Source: DATEDA01 sp963744255
GTDB taxonomy: Bacteria > Pseudomonadota > Gammaproteobacteria > Burkholderiales > SG8-39
Length of the DNA stretch: 64,000 nucleotides
NCBI GenBank assembly: GCA_963744255.1
Contig: CAVUSZ010000049.1
Location: forward strand, 62,001 to 126,000
Reading direction: 5' to 3'
Shown: piece after piece, positions 1 to 8,388 of the stretch
Layout of the letters: each line of letters opens with the position of its first letter
Numbering within the stretch: the stretch's first letter is position 1
Translations under genes and position numbers: made by a program
The notes under the pieces: generated by a model
Database searches by the model: none
Seen by the model: the letters and a program-made list of their open reading frames with translations, nothing else
Told to the model about the DNA's origin: nothing

Positions 1-1458
1 ATCGACGGCAAGTTCGTTGATTCCGCGTCGGGGAAGTGGTTCGACAGCTATTACCCCTTCACCGCCAAGGTCTGGTCGCAGGTCGCGGAGGGCAACGCGG
101 AGGATGTGGACCGCGCGGTCGAGGCGGCGCACCGCGCCCTCACCGCAGGTCCGTGGTCGCAACTCACCGCGAGCCAGCGCGGCATGCTGATGCACAAGCT
201 GGGCGACCTGGTGGCGCGCGATGCGAAGAAGCTCGCCGAGATCGAGGTGCAGGACAACGGCAAGCTGATCGCCGAGATGCAGGGCCAGCTCGACTACATC
301 CCGAATTGGTACTACTACTTCGGCGGGCTCGCCGACAAGATCCAAGGTGATGTGATCCCGTTGGACAAGAAGGGTTACTTCAACTACACGCGTCACGAGC
401 CGATCGGCGTCGTCGCAGCGATCACCGCCTGGAACTCGCCGCTGCTGCTCCTCGCTTACAAGCTCGCACCCGCGCTGGCGGCCGGGTGCACGGTGGTCGT
501 CAAGCCGTCGGAATTCACCTCCGCTTCGACGCTGGAATTCGTCAAGCTCGTCGAGGAGGCGGGTTTCCCGCCCGGGGTGGTGCAGGTCGTCACCGGTTTC
601 GGGAAGGATGTCGGCAACGCGCTGGTGACGCATCCGAAGGTCGCCAAGGTCTCGTTCACCGGCTCGGACAGCACCGGTCGCGCCATCAACGAGGCGGCGG
701 CGAAGAACTTCAAGCGCGTGACGCTCGAGCTCGGCGGGAAGTCTCCGAACATCGTCTTCGCCGACGCGAAGGTCGAGGACGCGGTCAACGGCGCAGTCTC
801 GGGCATCTTCGCCGCCGCGGGTCAAACCTGTATCGCCGGCTCGCGCCTGCTGCTCCAGGAATCGCTGCATGACGAGTTCATGGACAAGCTGGTGTCGCTC
901 GCGAAGACCGCGCGCATGGGCAACCCGATGAGCCCCGAGACGCAGATCGGTCCCATCGCCACGCGACCGCAGTATGAGAAGGTGTTGAGCTACATCGACG
1001 TGGCCAAGAAAGAGGGCGCGGAGCTCGTGCTGGGCGGCAGACCCGCGTCGCGTCCAGAGTGCGGCGACGGCTGGTTCGTCGAACCGACGGTGTTCGGCCG
1101 CGTGAAGAACAGCATGCGCATCGCCCAGGAGGAAGTGTTCGGACCGGTGCTTTCGGTCATCGAGTTCAATGATGAAGACGAGGCGACGGCCATCGCCAAC
1201 GACGTGCGCTTCGGACTGGGCGCCGGAGTATGGACCAGCGACATCGGACGCGCGTTTCGAATGGCGGAGCGCATTCAGGCCGGCACGGTATGGATCAACA
1301 CCTACCGCGCGGTGAGCTACATGTCGCCCTTCGGGGGCTACAAGGATTCGGGTCGCGGGAAGGAAAACGGCATCGAAGCGGTCCGTGAATACCTGCAGCT
1401 CAAGAGTGTATGGATCAACACCGGAGCGGCCACCGCCAATCCGTTCGTAATGCGGTGA
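1..1458 (+). CDS. NAD(P)-dependent aldehyde dehydrogenase (5' end missing)
   Basis: The frame is open from the first base, so the start lies outside the window; 485 codons are present against about 490-500 for the family, so only a few N-terminal residues are missing. ALDH superfamily signatures are clear: the catalytic Glu in LELGGKSPN (visible residue 243) and the nucleophilic Cys in GQTCIAGSR (visible residue 277), with the Rossmann FTGSDSTGR motif before them. The enzyme should oxidise an aldehyde to the acid with NAD(P)+ in the cytoplasm. Its substrate cannot be read from sequence. TRAP transporter genes 0.8 kb downstream suggest use of an imported carboxylate or aldehyde precursor, which is inference. 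Confidence 0.93.
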   Translation: MDGKFVDSASGKWFDSYYPFTAKVWSQVAEGNAEDVDRAVEAAHRALTAGPWSQLTASQRGMLMHKLGDLVARDAKKLAEIEVQDNGKLIAEMQGQLDYIPNWYYYFGGLADKIQGDVIPLDKKGYFNYTRHEPIGVVAAITAWNSPLLLLAYKLAPALAAGCTVVVKPSEFTSASTLEFVKLVEEAGFPPGVVQVVTGFGKDVGNALVTHPKVAKVSFTGSDSTGRAINEAAAKNFKRVTLELGGKSPNIVFADAKVEDAVNGAVSGIFAAAGQTCIAGSRLLLQESLHDEFMDKLVSLAKTARMGNPMSPETQIGPIATRPQYEKVLSYIDVAKKEGAELVLGGRPASRPECGDGWFVEPTVFGRVKNSMRIAQEEVFGPVLSVIEFNDEDEATAIANDVRFGLGAGVWTSDIGRAFRMAERIQAGTVWINTYRAVSYMSPFGGYKDSGRGKENGIEAVREYLQLKSVWINTGAATANPFVMR

Positions 1459-1596
1459 AAGCGAGCTGAGGTCTCTTTTCCGCTGTGGGAAGGTTAGGGC
1501 GAATCCCCGGCTAGGCAAAGAGTGGCCTGGAAAGTAATCGTCGGCACGGTGCGTGAGCTCAGGACACCAGAAGCGTGGAATACCGTTCCGCAATAG

Positions 1597-1617
1597 CCGC
1601 TGGATGAGCTCCAGCGG
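1597..1617. terminator. Perfect 8-bp hairpin after the aldehyde dehydrogenase
   Basis: CCGCTGGA and TCCAGCGG form perfect arms around a TGAGC loop, 139 bp after the dehydrogenase stop. No U-tract follows, so it may be a transcript-stabilising or Rho-assisted stop rather than a classical intrinsic terminator. The rest of the 301-bp gap (1459-1759) shows no gene; it ends in the Shine-Dalgarno sequence GGGGAGG for the next gene. Confidence 0.4.
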
Positions 1618-1759
1618 TTGCCAGGTCAAACGCGAGTTCGAGCTTCCGCTTCACGGCGCAAGATACGGTTGACCCGGCCACGCGAACGAGAGCAACATCA
1701 GGACGGGAAATCGGGGAGGAGAGTCGAGTCACCTTTCCGTATTCCATGGGGAGGTCTCG

Positions 1760-2185
1760 ATGCTCAAGGTGCTGATCGCCGTGGACGGTTCGGACCACTC
1801 GGTAGTGACGGTGCGCCGTGTCACCGAGCTCGCACCGAAGCTGAAGGAGCTGAGCGCGCGCCTGGTGAATGTGCAGCCGGAGACGCTCAACTACGAGTTC
1901 CACCACGGCGTCGTAGAAGACGAGGCGGTGCGCAGCGAAAAGGCGCTCGGCGAGCGCCTGCTCGCGCAGGAGCGCAAACTTCTCGAGGCCGCGGGCATCC
2001 CGCATGAATGGTCGGTTGAGCTGGGGGAGCCGGCCGAGGCGATCGTGCGGGTCGCAACCGAGTCGGGCTGCGACATGATCATTCTCGGCTCGCATGGGCT
2101 AGGCGGAGTCGCGTCCTTGCTGCTCGGCTCGGTCGCGATGAAGGTCGTACAGCAGGCGAAAGTGCCGGTCCTGCTCGTGAAGTAG
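1760..2185 (+). CDS. Universal stress protein (UspA family)
   Basis: A 141-aa single-domain UspA protein. It starts MLKVLIAVDGSDHS, the usual first strand with the Asp of the nucleotide site, and ends with the ATP-binding signature GSHGLGGVASLLLGSVAMKV (G-2x-G-9x-G-S/A) followed by VPVLLVK. ATP-binding members act as cytoplasmic stress or energy-status proteins. The ATG is preceded by GGGGAGG at good spacing. It lies between an aldehyde dehydrogenase and TRAP permease genes on the same strand and could be co-transcribed with dctQM, since the gap is only 59 bp. Confidence 0.93.
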   Translation: MLKVLIAVDGSDHSVVTVRRVTELAPKLKELSARLVNVQPETLNYEFHHGVVEDEAVRSEKALGERLLAQERKLLEAAGIPHEWSVELGEPAEAIVRVATESGCDMIILGSHGLGGVASLLLGSVAMKVVQQAKVPVLLVK

Positions 2186-2244
2186 GAACGCGCCGGGGTT
2201 TGCGAGGCGTCGCTCCCGCGCGCAGGTAAACCAAGGAGGAGGCG

Positions 2245-2784
2245 ATGAAATCGCTGCTCGCTCTCGCCGGTCTCGTCGACCGGATCAACCAGCGCGTCTG
2301 TCTCATCGCGACCTGGCTCGTGCTCCTCTCCTGTCTGGTGAGCGCGATCAACGCCAGCGTCCGCTACGCGTTCAGCATCAGCTCGAACGCCTGGCTCGAG
2401 CTGCAGTGGTACATGTTCGCCGGCATCGTCATGCTGGGCGTGTCGTATACGCTGAAGTTGAACGAGCATGTCCGGGTGGATGTGCTGTATGCGCGTTTCT
2501 CGCCGCGCACTGCCGCGTGGGTGGACCTGCTCGGCTCGATCTTCTTCTTGATGCCGGCGGCGGCGCTCATCGCGTGGATGTCGTGGCCGCAGTTCGCCGA
2601 AGCCTATGTGAGCGGCGAGATGTCCAGTAACGCGGGCGGCCTCATCCGCTGGCCGGTGAAGCTCGTCATCCCGATCGGCGCCGCGCTCCTTGCGCTGCAG
2701 GGGTTGTCGGAGATCGTGAAGCGAATCGGTTACCTCCGCGGCCAGTACGACATGGACACCCACTACGAGAAGCCGCTGCAATGA
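2245..2784 (+). CDS. TRAP transporter small permease (DctQ type)
   Basis: A 179-aa inner-membrane protein with four predicted hydrophobic segments (about residues 17-37, 52-72, 93-113, 136-156) and the DctQ-type stretch with WLELQWYMFAGIVMLG. DctQ pairs with DctM to form the membrane part of a TRAP carrier, which imports organic acids using a sodium gradient and a periplasmic receptor. A strong Shine-Dalgarno sequence (AAGGAGGAGG) precedes the ATG. Its stop overlaps the start of dctM by 4 bp (ATGA), so the two are translationally coupled. No DctP receptor gene is visible nearby. Confidence 0.92.
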   Translation: MKSLLALAGLVDRINQRVCLIATWLVLLSCLVSAINASVRYAFSISSNAWLELQWYMFAGIVMLGVSYTLKLNEHVRVDVLYARFSPRTAAWVDLLGSIFFLMPAAALIAWMSWPQFAEAYVSGEMSSNAGGLIRWPVKLVIPIGAALLALQGLSEIVKRIGYLRGQYDMDTHYEKPLQ

Positions 2785-4253
2785 TTCCTCTCGACATGAT
2801 GGCGCCCCTCATGTTCGCGGGGCTGGTGGTGGTGATGCTGATCGGCTACCCGGTCGCCTTCTCGCTCGCCGCGCTGGGTCTCATGTTCGGCACGCTCGCG
2901 GTCCAGCTCGGCTTCTTCCCGCCGCAATACATGGCGAACCTCCCGCTCAGGATCTTCGGCATCCTGTCGAACGACTTGCTGCTCGCGATCCCGTTTTTCA
3001 CTTTCATGGGCGCGATTCTCGAGCGCTGCGGCCTCGCCGAGGATCTGCTCGAAGGCACGGGACAGCTCTTCGGCCCGCTGCCCGGCGGTCTCGCCTTCGC
3101 TGTGGTGATCGTCGGCGCGGTCCTCGGCGCAATTACCGGGACGGTCGCCGCCTCGGTGATCGCGATGGGCGTGATTTCGCTCCCGATCATGATGCGCTAT
3201 GGCTACGACATGAAGCTCGCCACCGGCGTGATCGCGGCCTCGGGAACGATCACCCAGCTCATTCCGCCCTCGCTCGTCCTGATCGTGCTCGCCGATCAAC
3301 TCGGCAAGTCGGTCGGCGACATGTACAAGGGAGCGATCGGTCCCTCGATCGTGCAGATCCTGCTCTTCCTGCTCTTCATCGCCGCAATCGCGATCTTCCG
3401 CCCGAAGGCGATGCCGCCGCTCCCGCCGGAGGCGCGCACGACGAAAGGCTGGGCGCTCATCTCGCGGGTGCTGTGGGGCATGATTCCATCAATCGTGCTG
3501 ATCTTTCTCGTCCTCGGCACGATCTTCATGGGTCTCGCTACGCCCACCGAAGCCGGCGCCATGGGCGCGGTCGGCGCGATCCTCCTCGCCGCGCTGCACC
3601 GGCGGCTCAGCTGGAAGCTCGTCTGGCAAGGCATGGAATCGACCGCGCGGATCACCGCGATGGTGATCTTCATCCTGATCGGCGCGACCGTGTTCACGCT
3701 CGTGTTCCAGGGCGTCGATGGCGGTTTGTGGATCGAGCACATGCTCTCGGGTCTGCCTGGCGGGCAGGTCGGATTTCTCGTCTTCGTGAATATCTTCGTT
3801 TTCTTTCTCGCGTTCTTTCTCGACTTCTTCGAGATCGCGTTCATCGTCATCCCGCTGCTTGCGCCGGTCGCGGCGAAGCTCGGCATCGATCTGATCTGGT
3901 TCGGCGTGCTCCTGTGCGTCAACATGCAGACTTCGTTCATGCATCCGCCGTTCGGTTTCGCCCTCTTCTACCTGCGCGGCATCGCGCCGAAGGAAGTGAA
4001 GAGCAGCGACATCTATCTTGGCTCCATCCCGTGGGTGGTCCTGATGCTCATCATGGTCGGGATCGTCATCGCCTGGCCGGGCCTGGTGACCTACTTCCTC
4101 GATAAGGAGCAGGTGATCGACATCGACAAGGTGAAGATCGAGATGCCCGAGGAGCCTAGAGAGGAACCGACGGAACCATCGTTCCCGGGCGCGCCGCCAG
4201 CCGAGAGCGATCCGACCAAACTGTTGGAGGAGGCGGTGAAGGGATCGAAGTAG
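2781..4253 (+). CDS. TRAP transporter large permease (DctM type)
   Basis: A 490-aa protein with about 12 hydrophobic helices. The family regions are visible: the N-terminal MFAGLVVVMLIGYPVAFSLA, the GAVLGAITGTVAASVIAMG loop and QTSFMHPPFGFALFYL near the C terminus. It is the transport subunit of a TRAP carrier. It is longer than the usual 425-440 aa because of a soluble C-terminal tail of about 50 residues, rich in Glu and Pro (from about residue 440). The tail is unusual for DctM but is seen in some large members of the family. Substrate is unknown because no receptor gene is in view. Confidence 0.92.
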   Translation: MIPLDMMAPLMFAGLVVVMLIGYPVAFSLAALGLMFGTLAVQLGFFPPQYMANLPLRIFGILSNDLLLAIPFFTFMGAILERCGLAEDLLEGTGQLFGPLPGGLAFAVVIVGAVLGAITGTVAASVIAMGVISLPIMMRYGYDMKLATGVIAASGTITQLIPPSLVLIVLADQLGKSVGDMYKGAIGPSIVQILLFLLFIAAIAIFRPKAMPPLPPEARTTKGWALISRVLWGMIPSIVLIFLVLGTIFMGLATPTEAGAMGAVGAILLAALHRRLSWKLVWQGMESTARITAMVIFILIGATVFTLVFQGVDGGLWIEHMLSGLPGGQVGFLVFVNIFVFFLAFFLDFFEIAFIVIPLLAPVAAKLGIDLIWFGVLLCVNMQTSFMHPPFGFALFYLRGIAPKEVKSSDIYLGSIPWVVLMLIMVGIVIAWPGLVTYFLDKEQVIDIDKVKIEMPEEPREEPTEPSFPGAPPAESDPTKLLEEAVKGSK

Positions 4254-4792
4254 GGCGCTGGCGACACACCGGTCATGGCCCGGGTTAGCGTTCGCTGATC
4301 GTGCGAATCCTCACTTACCGCAACGAAGTGATTCTGGTTTTCGGGGCGCGTGCTACTAGTGCGAGGGCAACGAGCTATAGCAGTGCGCCACGCGCAGCGG
4401 GTCGAACGCCGGCTCGTGCACCGTCTCGATCCGGTTGGAGCCGCGCAGGTCGCTGCCCGGCGGCTGCTGGATCATCAAGAACCAGTTGGTAACCCTCATC
4501 ACGCAGCTGCCCGGAGCGAGGTTGCCCGGAGGATGGCGATACTTCCTTACCGGCGTGGATCCCTGTGTCGCGCCGGCTTGTTGAGGCTTGCATGAATGGT
4601 TGACATCCGCGCGGGTCGCAGACGGGAGGCATCGCACAGATCGTCTCGCAGGAGTGCAATGGCCCGCATCGAGCGTTCGCCCAGGCCAGGTAGCCGTACC
4701 AAGTTGATCCCTGCGACACAGAGCCGGAAAATGGGTGATTACCCGCCACCGCGAAGGCCGCGTTTTGAACATGCTCGGAAAAGGAGGGCCGA
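4254..4792. other. 539-bp gap without a supported gene
   Basis: Several short frames are open on both strands (for example a minus frame covering most of 4356-4772), but none shows a recognisable domain, a good start site or the codon pattern of the neighbours. The composition is less GC-rich than the flanking genes. CTGTGTCGC near 4561 and GCGACACAG near 4712 are inverted 9-mers, which could be chance. A decayed gene is possible but not demonstrable. The end of the gap carries AAAAGGAGGG, the ribosome-binding site for the next gene. Confidence 0.4.
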
Positions 4793-6025
4793 ATGGAACA
4801 CCGTTATTCCCTGAGACTGCATATCCCGGAACCTGAGCAGCGACCGGGGGACACTGCAGATTTCAGCCGTTTGCGCCTGCCCAAAGAAGGGTCGGTGGAT
4901 CGGCCCGCGATCGCGACCCCTGCATTCGACATGCGCGATCTTGCCTATGCATTGATCCGCGTGCTGGACGATAAGGGCAAAGCAGTCGGGCCCTGGGACC
5001 CGAAACTGGACGCCGCAACGCTACGCAGAGGGCTCCGCGCCATGCTCCTCACCCGAGCCTATGACGACCGGATGTACCGCGCGCAACGGCAGGGCAAGAC
5101 CTCCTTCTATATGAAGTGCACGGGGGAGGAAGGCGTCGCGGTGGCCCAGGCGTTGGCGCTCGACCGCGGCGACATGTTGTTTCCCACTTACCGCCAGCAG
5201 GGCCTGCTCATCGCGCGCGACTGGCCGCTCGTCGACATGATGTGCCAGGTGTACTCCAACTCCGGCGACCGGCTGAAAGGGCGACAGATGCCGGTCTTCT
5301 ATTCCAGCCGCGAAGCCGGTTTCTTTTCGATCTCCGGTAACCTTGGCACGCAGTTCAGCCAGGCGGTCGGCTGGGCGATGGCCTCGGCCTATAAGGGGGA
5401 TCATCGTATCGCCGCCGGCTGGATCGGCGATGGTGCGACCGCCGAGGCGGATTTCCACCATGCGCTCACCTTCGCCTCGGTCTATCGCGCGCCGGTCGTC
5501 CTCACGGTCGTCAACAACCAGTGGGCGATCTCCTGCTACCAGGGTTTCGCCGGCGGCGACGAGTCCACTTTCGCCTCGCGCGCGATCGGTTATGGCGTGC
5601 CGGGGCTGCGGGTCGACGGTAACGATTTCCTCGCCGTGTATGCAGCGACCCAATGGGCTGCCGAGCGCGCACGAACCAATGTCGGACCGACCCTGATCGA
5701 GCTTTTCACCTATCGCGCCGCCGCGCATTCGACGAGCGACGATCCAAGCCGCTATCGGCCGGCAGACGAGGCCGAGAAGTGGCCGCTCGGTGATCCGATA
5801 TTGCGGCTGAAGCAGCATCTCGTCGGTTTGAACGAGTGGTCCGAGGAGCGGCACGTGGCGCTGACGAAGGAACTCGAGGAGCAAGTGCGCGCCGCCGGCA
5901 AGGAAGCGGAGAGCCTCGGCACGCTTGATCGAGGCCCTCTTCCTAGCCTCAAGACGATGTTCGAGGACGTGTTCAAGGAGATGCCCTGGCACCTGCGCCG
6001 GCAGCGGCAACAAGTGGGGGTTTGA
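4793..6025 (+). CDS. bkdA1: Branched-chain 2-oxoacid dehydrogenase E1 component, alpha subunit
   Basis: A 410-aa thiamine-diphosphate enzyme subunit. The ThDP/Mg motif GDGATAEADFHHAL (from about residue 212) ending in NNQWAIS is intact, as is YRQQGLLIARDW in the N-terminal half. The HIPEP...P start and overall length match BCKDH E1 alpha (BkdA1) better than pyruvate dehydrogenase E1 alpha. With E1 beta it decarboxylates the 2-oxoacids of valine, leucine and isoleucine and acylates the lipoyl group of E2. It is the first gene of a tight four-gene operon (gaps 3, 1 and 4 bp). Start chosen at the ATG after AAAAGGAGGG. Confidence 0.93.
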   Translation: MEHRYSLRLHIPEPEQRPGDTADFSRLRLPKEGSVDRPAIATPAFDMRDLAYALIRVLDDKGKAVGPWDPKLDAATLRRGLRAMLLTRAYDDRMYRAQRQGKTSFYMKCTGEEGVAVAQALALDRGDMLFPTYRQQGLLIARDWPLVDMMCQVYSNSGDRLKGRQMPVFYSSREAGFFSISGNLGTQFSQAVGWAMASAYKGDHRIAAGWIGDGATAEADFHHALTFASVYRAPVVLTVVNNQWAISCYQGFAGGDESTFASRAIGYGVPGLRVDGNDFLAVYAATQWAAERARTNVGPTLIELFTYRAAAHSTSDDPSRYRPADEAEKWPLGDPILRLKQHLVGLNEWSEERHVALTKELEEQVRAAGKEAESLGTLDRGPLPSLKTMFEDVFKEMPWHLRRQRQQVGV

Positions 6026-6028
6026 GCC

Positions 6029-7042
6029 ATGGTCTCGATGAACATGGTGCAGGCATTGAACTCGGCCATGGACATAATGCTCGGACGCGATCCCGATGTT
6101 GTCGTTTTCGGCGAGGACGTCGGTTACTTCGGCGGCGTGTTTCGGGTCACCGATGGCCTGCAGCGCAAATATGGCAAACAGCGCGTGTTCGACACGCCGA
6201 TTGCGGAAGGCGGCATTGTCGCTATTGCGGTCGGGATGGGTGCCTATGGCTTGCGTCCGGTCGCCGAGATCCAATTCGCGGATTACATCTATCCCGCGAT
6301 GGATCAGTTGATCTCGGAGGCCGCGCGCTTGCGTTACCGCACGGGCGGTGAATGGTGGGCGCCGATCACCGTGCGCACGCCTTGCGGCGGAGGAATTTTC
6401 GGCGGGCAAACGCATAGTCAAAGTCCCGAGGCGCTCTTCACCCACGTTTGCGGCCTCAAAACGGTCATTCCTTCCAATCCCTACGATGCGAAGGGCTTGT
6501 TGATCAGCGCGATCGAGGACGATGACCCGGTCGTCTTCTTGGAGCCCAAACGGCTGTACAACGGACCGTTCGACGGTCATCACGACAAGCCGGTGACGCC
6601 TTGGAGCAAACATCCGCTCGGCGAAGTGCCGGCCGAGCACTACCGCGTGCCGATCGGAAAGGCCGCGGTCATGCGGCCAGGCGAGGCGGTCACGATCCTC
6701 ACCTACGGCACCACCGTCCATGTCGCGCTCGCCGCCGCGCAGGAAACGGGTATAGACGCCGAGGTGATCGATTTGCGCACACTCGTGCCGGTCGATATCG
6801 AAGCGATTACGGCTTCCGTCGAGAAGACCGGACGCTGCGTTATCGTGCATGAAGCGACCCGCACCGGCGGTTACGGCGCCGAGCTCTCGGCTCTAGTCCA
6901 GGAAAGCTGCTTCTACAAGCTCGAAGCGCCGATCGAACGTGTGACGGGCTGGGACACGCCCTATCCGCATGTATTCGAGTGGCAGTATTTCCCCGGGCCG
7001 CAGCGCGTCGCGGAAGCATTGCGCAGAGTGATGGAAGGCTGA
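6029..7042 (+). CDS. bkdA2: Branched-chain 2-oxoacid dehydrogenase E1 component, beta subunit
   Basis: A 337-aa transketolase-like beta subunit. Typical features are the N-terminal MVQALNSAMDIMLGRDPDVV, FGEDVGYFGGVFRVTDGL with the ThDP-activating Glu, and the C-terminal transketolase domain with VIDLRTLVPVDIEAI. The length agrees with BkdA2 and PdhB-type subunits. It forms the alpha2beta2 E1 tetramer with the preceding gene, only 3 bp away. Confidence 0.94.
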   Translation: MVSMNMVQALNSAMDIMLGRDPDVVVFGEDVGYFGGVFRVTDGLQRKYGKQRVFDTPIAEGGIVAIAVGMGAYGLRPVAEIQFADYIYPAMDQLISEAARLRYRTGGEWWAPITVRTPCGGGIFGGQTHSQSPEALFTHVCGLKTVIPSNPYDAKGLLISAIEDDDPVVFLEPKRLYNGPFDGHHDKPVTPWSKHPLGEVPAEHYRVPIGKAAVMRPGEAVTILTYGTTVHVALAAAQETGIDAEVIDLRTLVPVDIEAITASVEKTGRCVIVHEATRTGGYGAELSALVQESCFYKLEAPIERVTGWDTPYPHVFEWQYFPGPQRVAEALRRVMEG

Positions 7043-7043
7043 G

Positions 7044-8384
7044 ATGGGACGCTATGTGTTCAGGCTGCCCGACGTGGGCGAGGGCACGGCGGAAGCGGAG
7101 ATTGCCGCGTGGCATGTCGCGGTCGGCGATCGAATCGAGGAAGACCAGCCGCTCGTCGATGTGACAACCGACAAGGCGATCGTCGAGATTCCCGCTCCGG
7201 TGTCGGGAACGGTGATCTCGCTCCACGGCGCGGCAGGCGAGACGGTCGCCGTGGGCTCGGATCTCGTCGTGTTCGATGTGGAGGGCGCGGGCAATGCGGA
7301 GGCAACCAAGACGCAGCCCGCTGCGGCGCCGCCCCCCGCGCAGACGTCTCGCGAGAAACCTGCGCCCGAGGCGACAGTGGGGCGCTCGGCCGAAGCCAAG
7401 CCGGAGGCGGTTAGCCCCCCAGCGGGGCAGCGTTCCGCCATCTCGGACGAAGCGCCGGCGCTGCGCCGGTTAGCGGTAGCCACGCCGGCCGCATTCGCTA
7501 CGCGCACGCCCGGCGAAAAGCCGGTCGCGGCGCCCGCCGTGCGCCGCCGTGCTCGCGAACTCGGCGTCGAGCTTCAATTCATCCCCGGCTCGGGGCCGGG
7601 TGGACGCATCACGCATGCCGATCTCGACGCCTACCTCGCCCATGACGCGGCAGTCCCGCGTCAGGCGCGAGTTTCCGCTTTGCCCAGGCAGGGAATCGAG
7701 GAGCACAGGGTGATCGGCATCCGACGCAAGATCGCCGAACGGATGCAGGAGGCGAAGCGGCGCATTCCGCACTTCTCGTACATCGAGGAAGTGGACATGA
7801 CGGCGCTCGAGGCACTGCGGCTGCATCTCAACGCCAGATTCGCGCAGCGCACCAAGCTGACGTTGCTGCCTTTCCTGATGCGCGGGCTCGTGGCAACGCT
7901 GCCGGAACATCCCGAGATCAACGCGCGCTTCGATGACGATAACGGCGTGGTCCACCGGCAGGCGGGCGTGCATATCGGCATCGCGACGCAGACGCCGAAT
8001 GGGCTCGTCGTGCCGGTAGTGCGTCACGCCGAAGCGCGCGATCTCTGGGGGTGCGCGGACGAAGTCGCGCGCCTGGCGAACGCGGCGCGCGAAGGCAAGG
8101 CCACGCGCGAGGAGCTCGCCGGATCGACGATCACGATCACCAGCCTCGGGCCGATGGGCGGGGTGGCGACTACTCCGGTCATCAACTATCCCGAAGTGGC
8201 GATCGTGGGTGTCAACAAGCTCATGGAGCGACCGGTTGTCCACAGCGGCCAAATCGTGGTGCGCAAGATGATGAACCTCTCCTGCTCATTCGATCACCGC
8301 GTCGTGGACGGCTGGAACGCAGCCGAGTTCGTCCAGAAGCTCAAGGCCTTCCTCGAGCAGCCGGCAACGCTATTTATCGATTGA
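7044..8384 (+). CDS. bkdB: Lipoamide acyltransferase E2 of branched-chain 2-oxoacid dehydrogenase
   Basis: A 446-aa E2 chain with a single N-terminal lipoyl domain (lipoylated Lys in DVTTDKAIVEI, about residue 44), an Ala/Pro-rich linker, a peripheral subunit-binding domain (about 165-200, PAVRRRARELGVEL) and the C-terminal acyltransferase domain. The catalytic His is residue 418 in CSFDHRVVDGWNAAEF. It transfers the branched acyl group from E1 to CoA and forms the core of the complex. One base separates it from E1 beta. Confidence 0.94.
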   Translation: MGRYVFRLPDVGEGTAEAEIAAWHVAVGDRIEEDQPLVDVTTDKAIVEIPAPVSGTVISLHGAAGETVAVGSDLVVFDVEGAGNAEATKTQPAAAPPPAQTSREKPAPEATVGRSAEAKPEAVSPPAGQRSAISDEAPALRRLAVATPAAFATRTPGEKPVAAPAVRRRARELGVELQFIPGSGPGGRITHADLDAYLAHDAAVPRQARVSALPRQGIEEHRVIGIRRKIAERMQEAKRRIPHFSYIEEVDMTALEALRLHLNARFAQRTKLTLLPFLMRGLVATLPEHPEINARFDDDNGVVHRQAGVHIGIATQTPNGLVVPVVRHAEARDLWGCADEVARLANAAREGKATREELAGSTITITSLGPMGGVATTPVINYPEVAIVGVNKLMERPVVHSGQIVVRKMMNLSCSFDHRVVDGWNAAEFVQKLKAFLEQPATLFID

Positions 8385-8388
8385 AGGT

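Noticed and set aside
4561..4720. Inverted 9-mers CTGTGTCGC/GCGACACAG as a mobile-element end
   Set aside because: A 9-bp match over 150 bp is not rare by chance, and no transposase or target duplication lies between them.
4356..4772. Minus-strand 138-codon frame in the gap before the bkd operon
   Set aside because: No domain, no ribosome-binding site, competing frames equally plausible; described only as an empty gap.
5021..6850. 609-codon antisense frame across the bkd E1 genes
   Set aside because: Covers two clear genes on the other strand, no recognisable domain.
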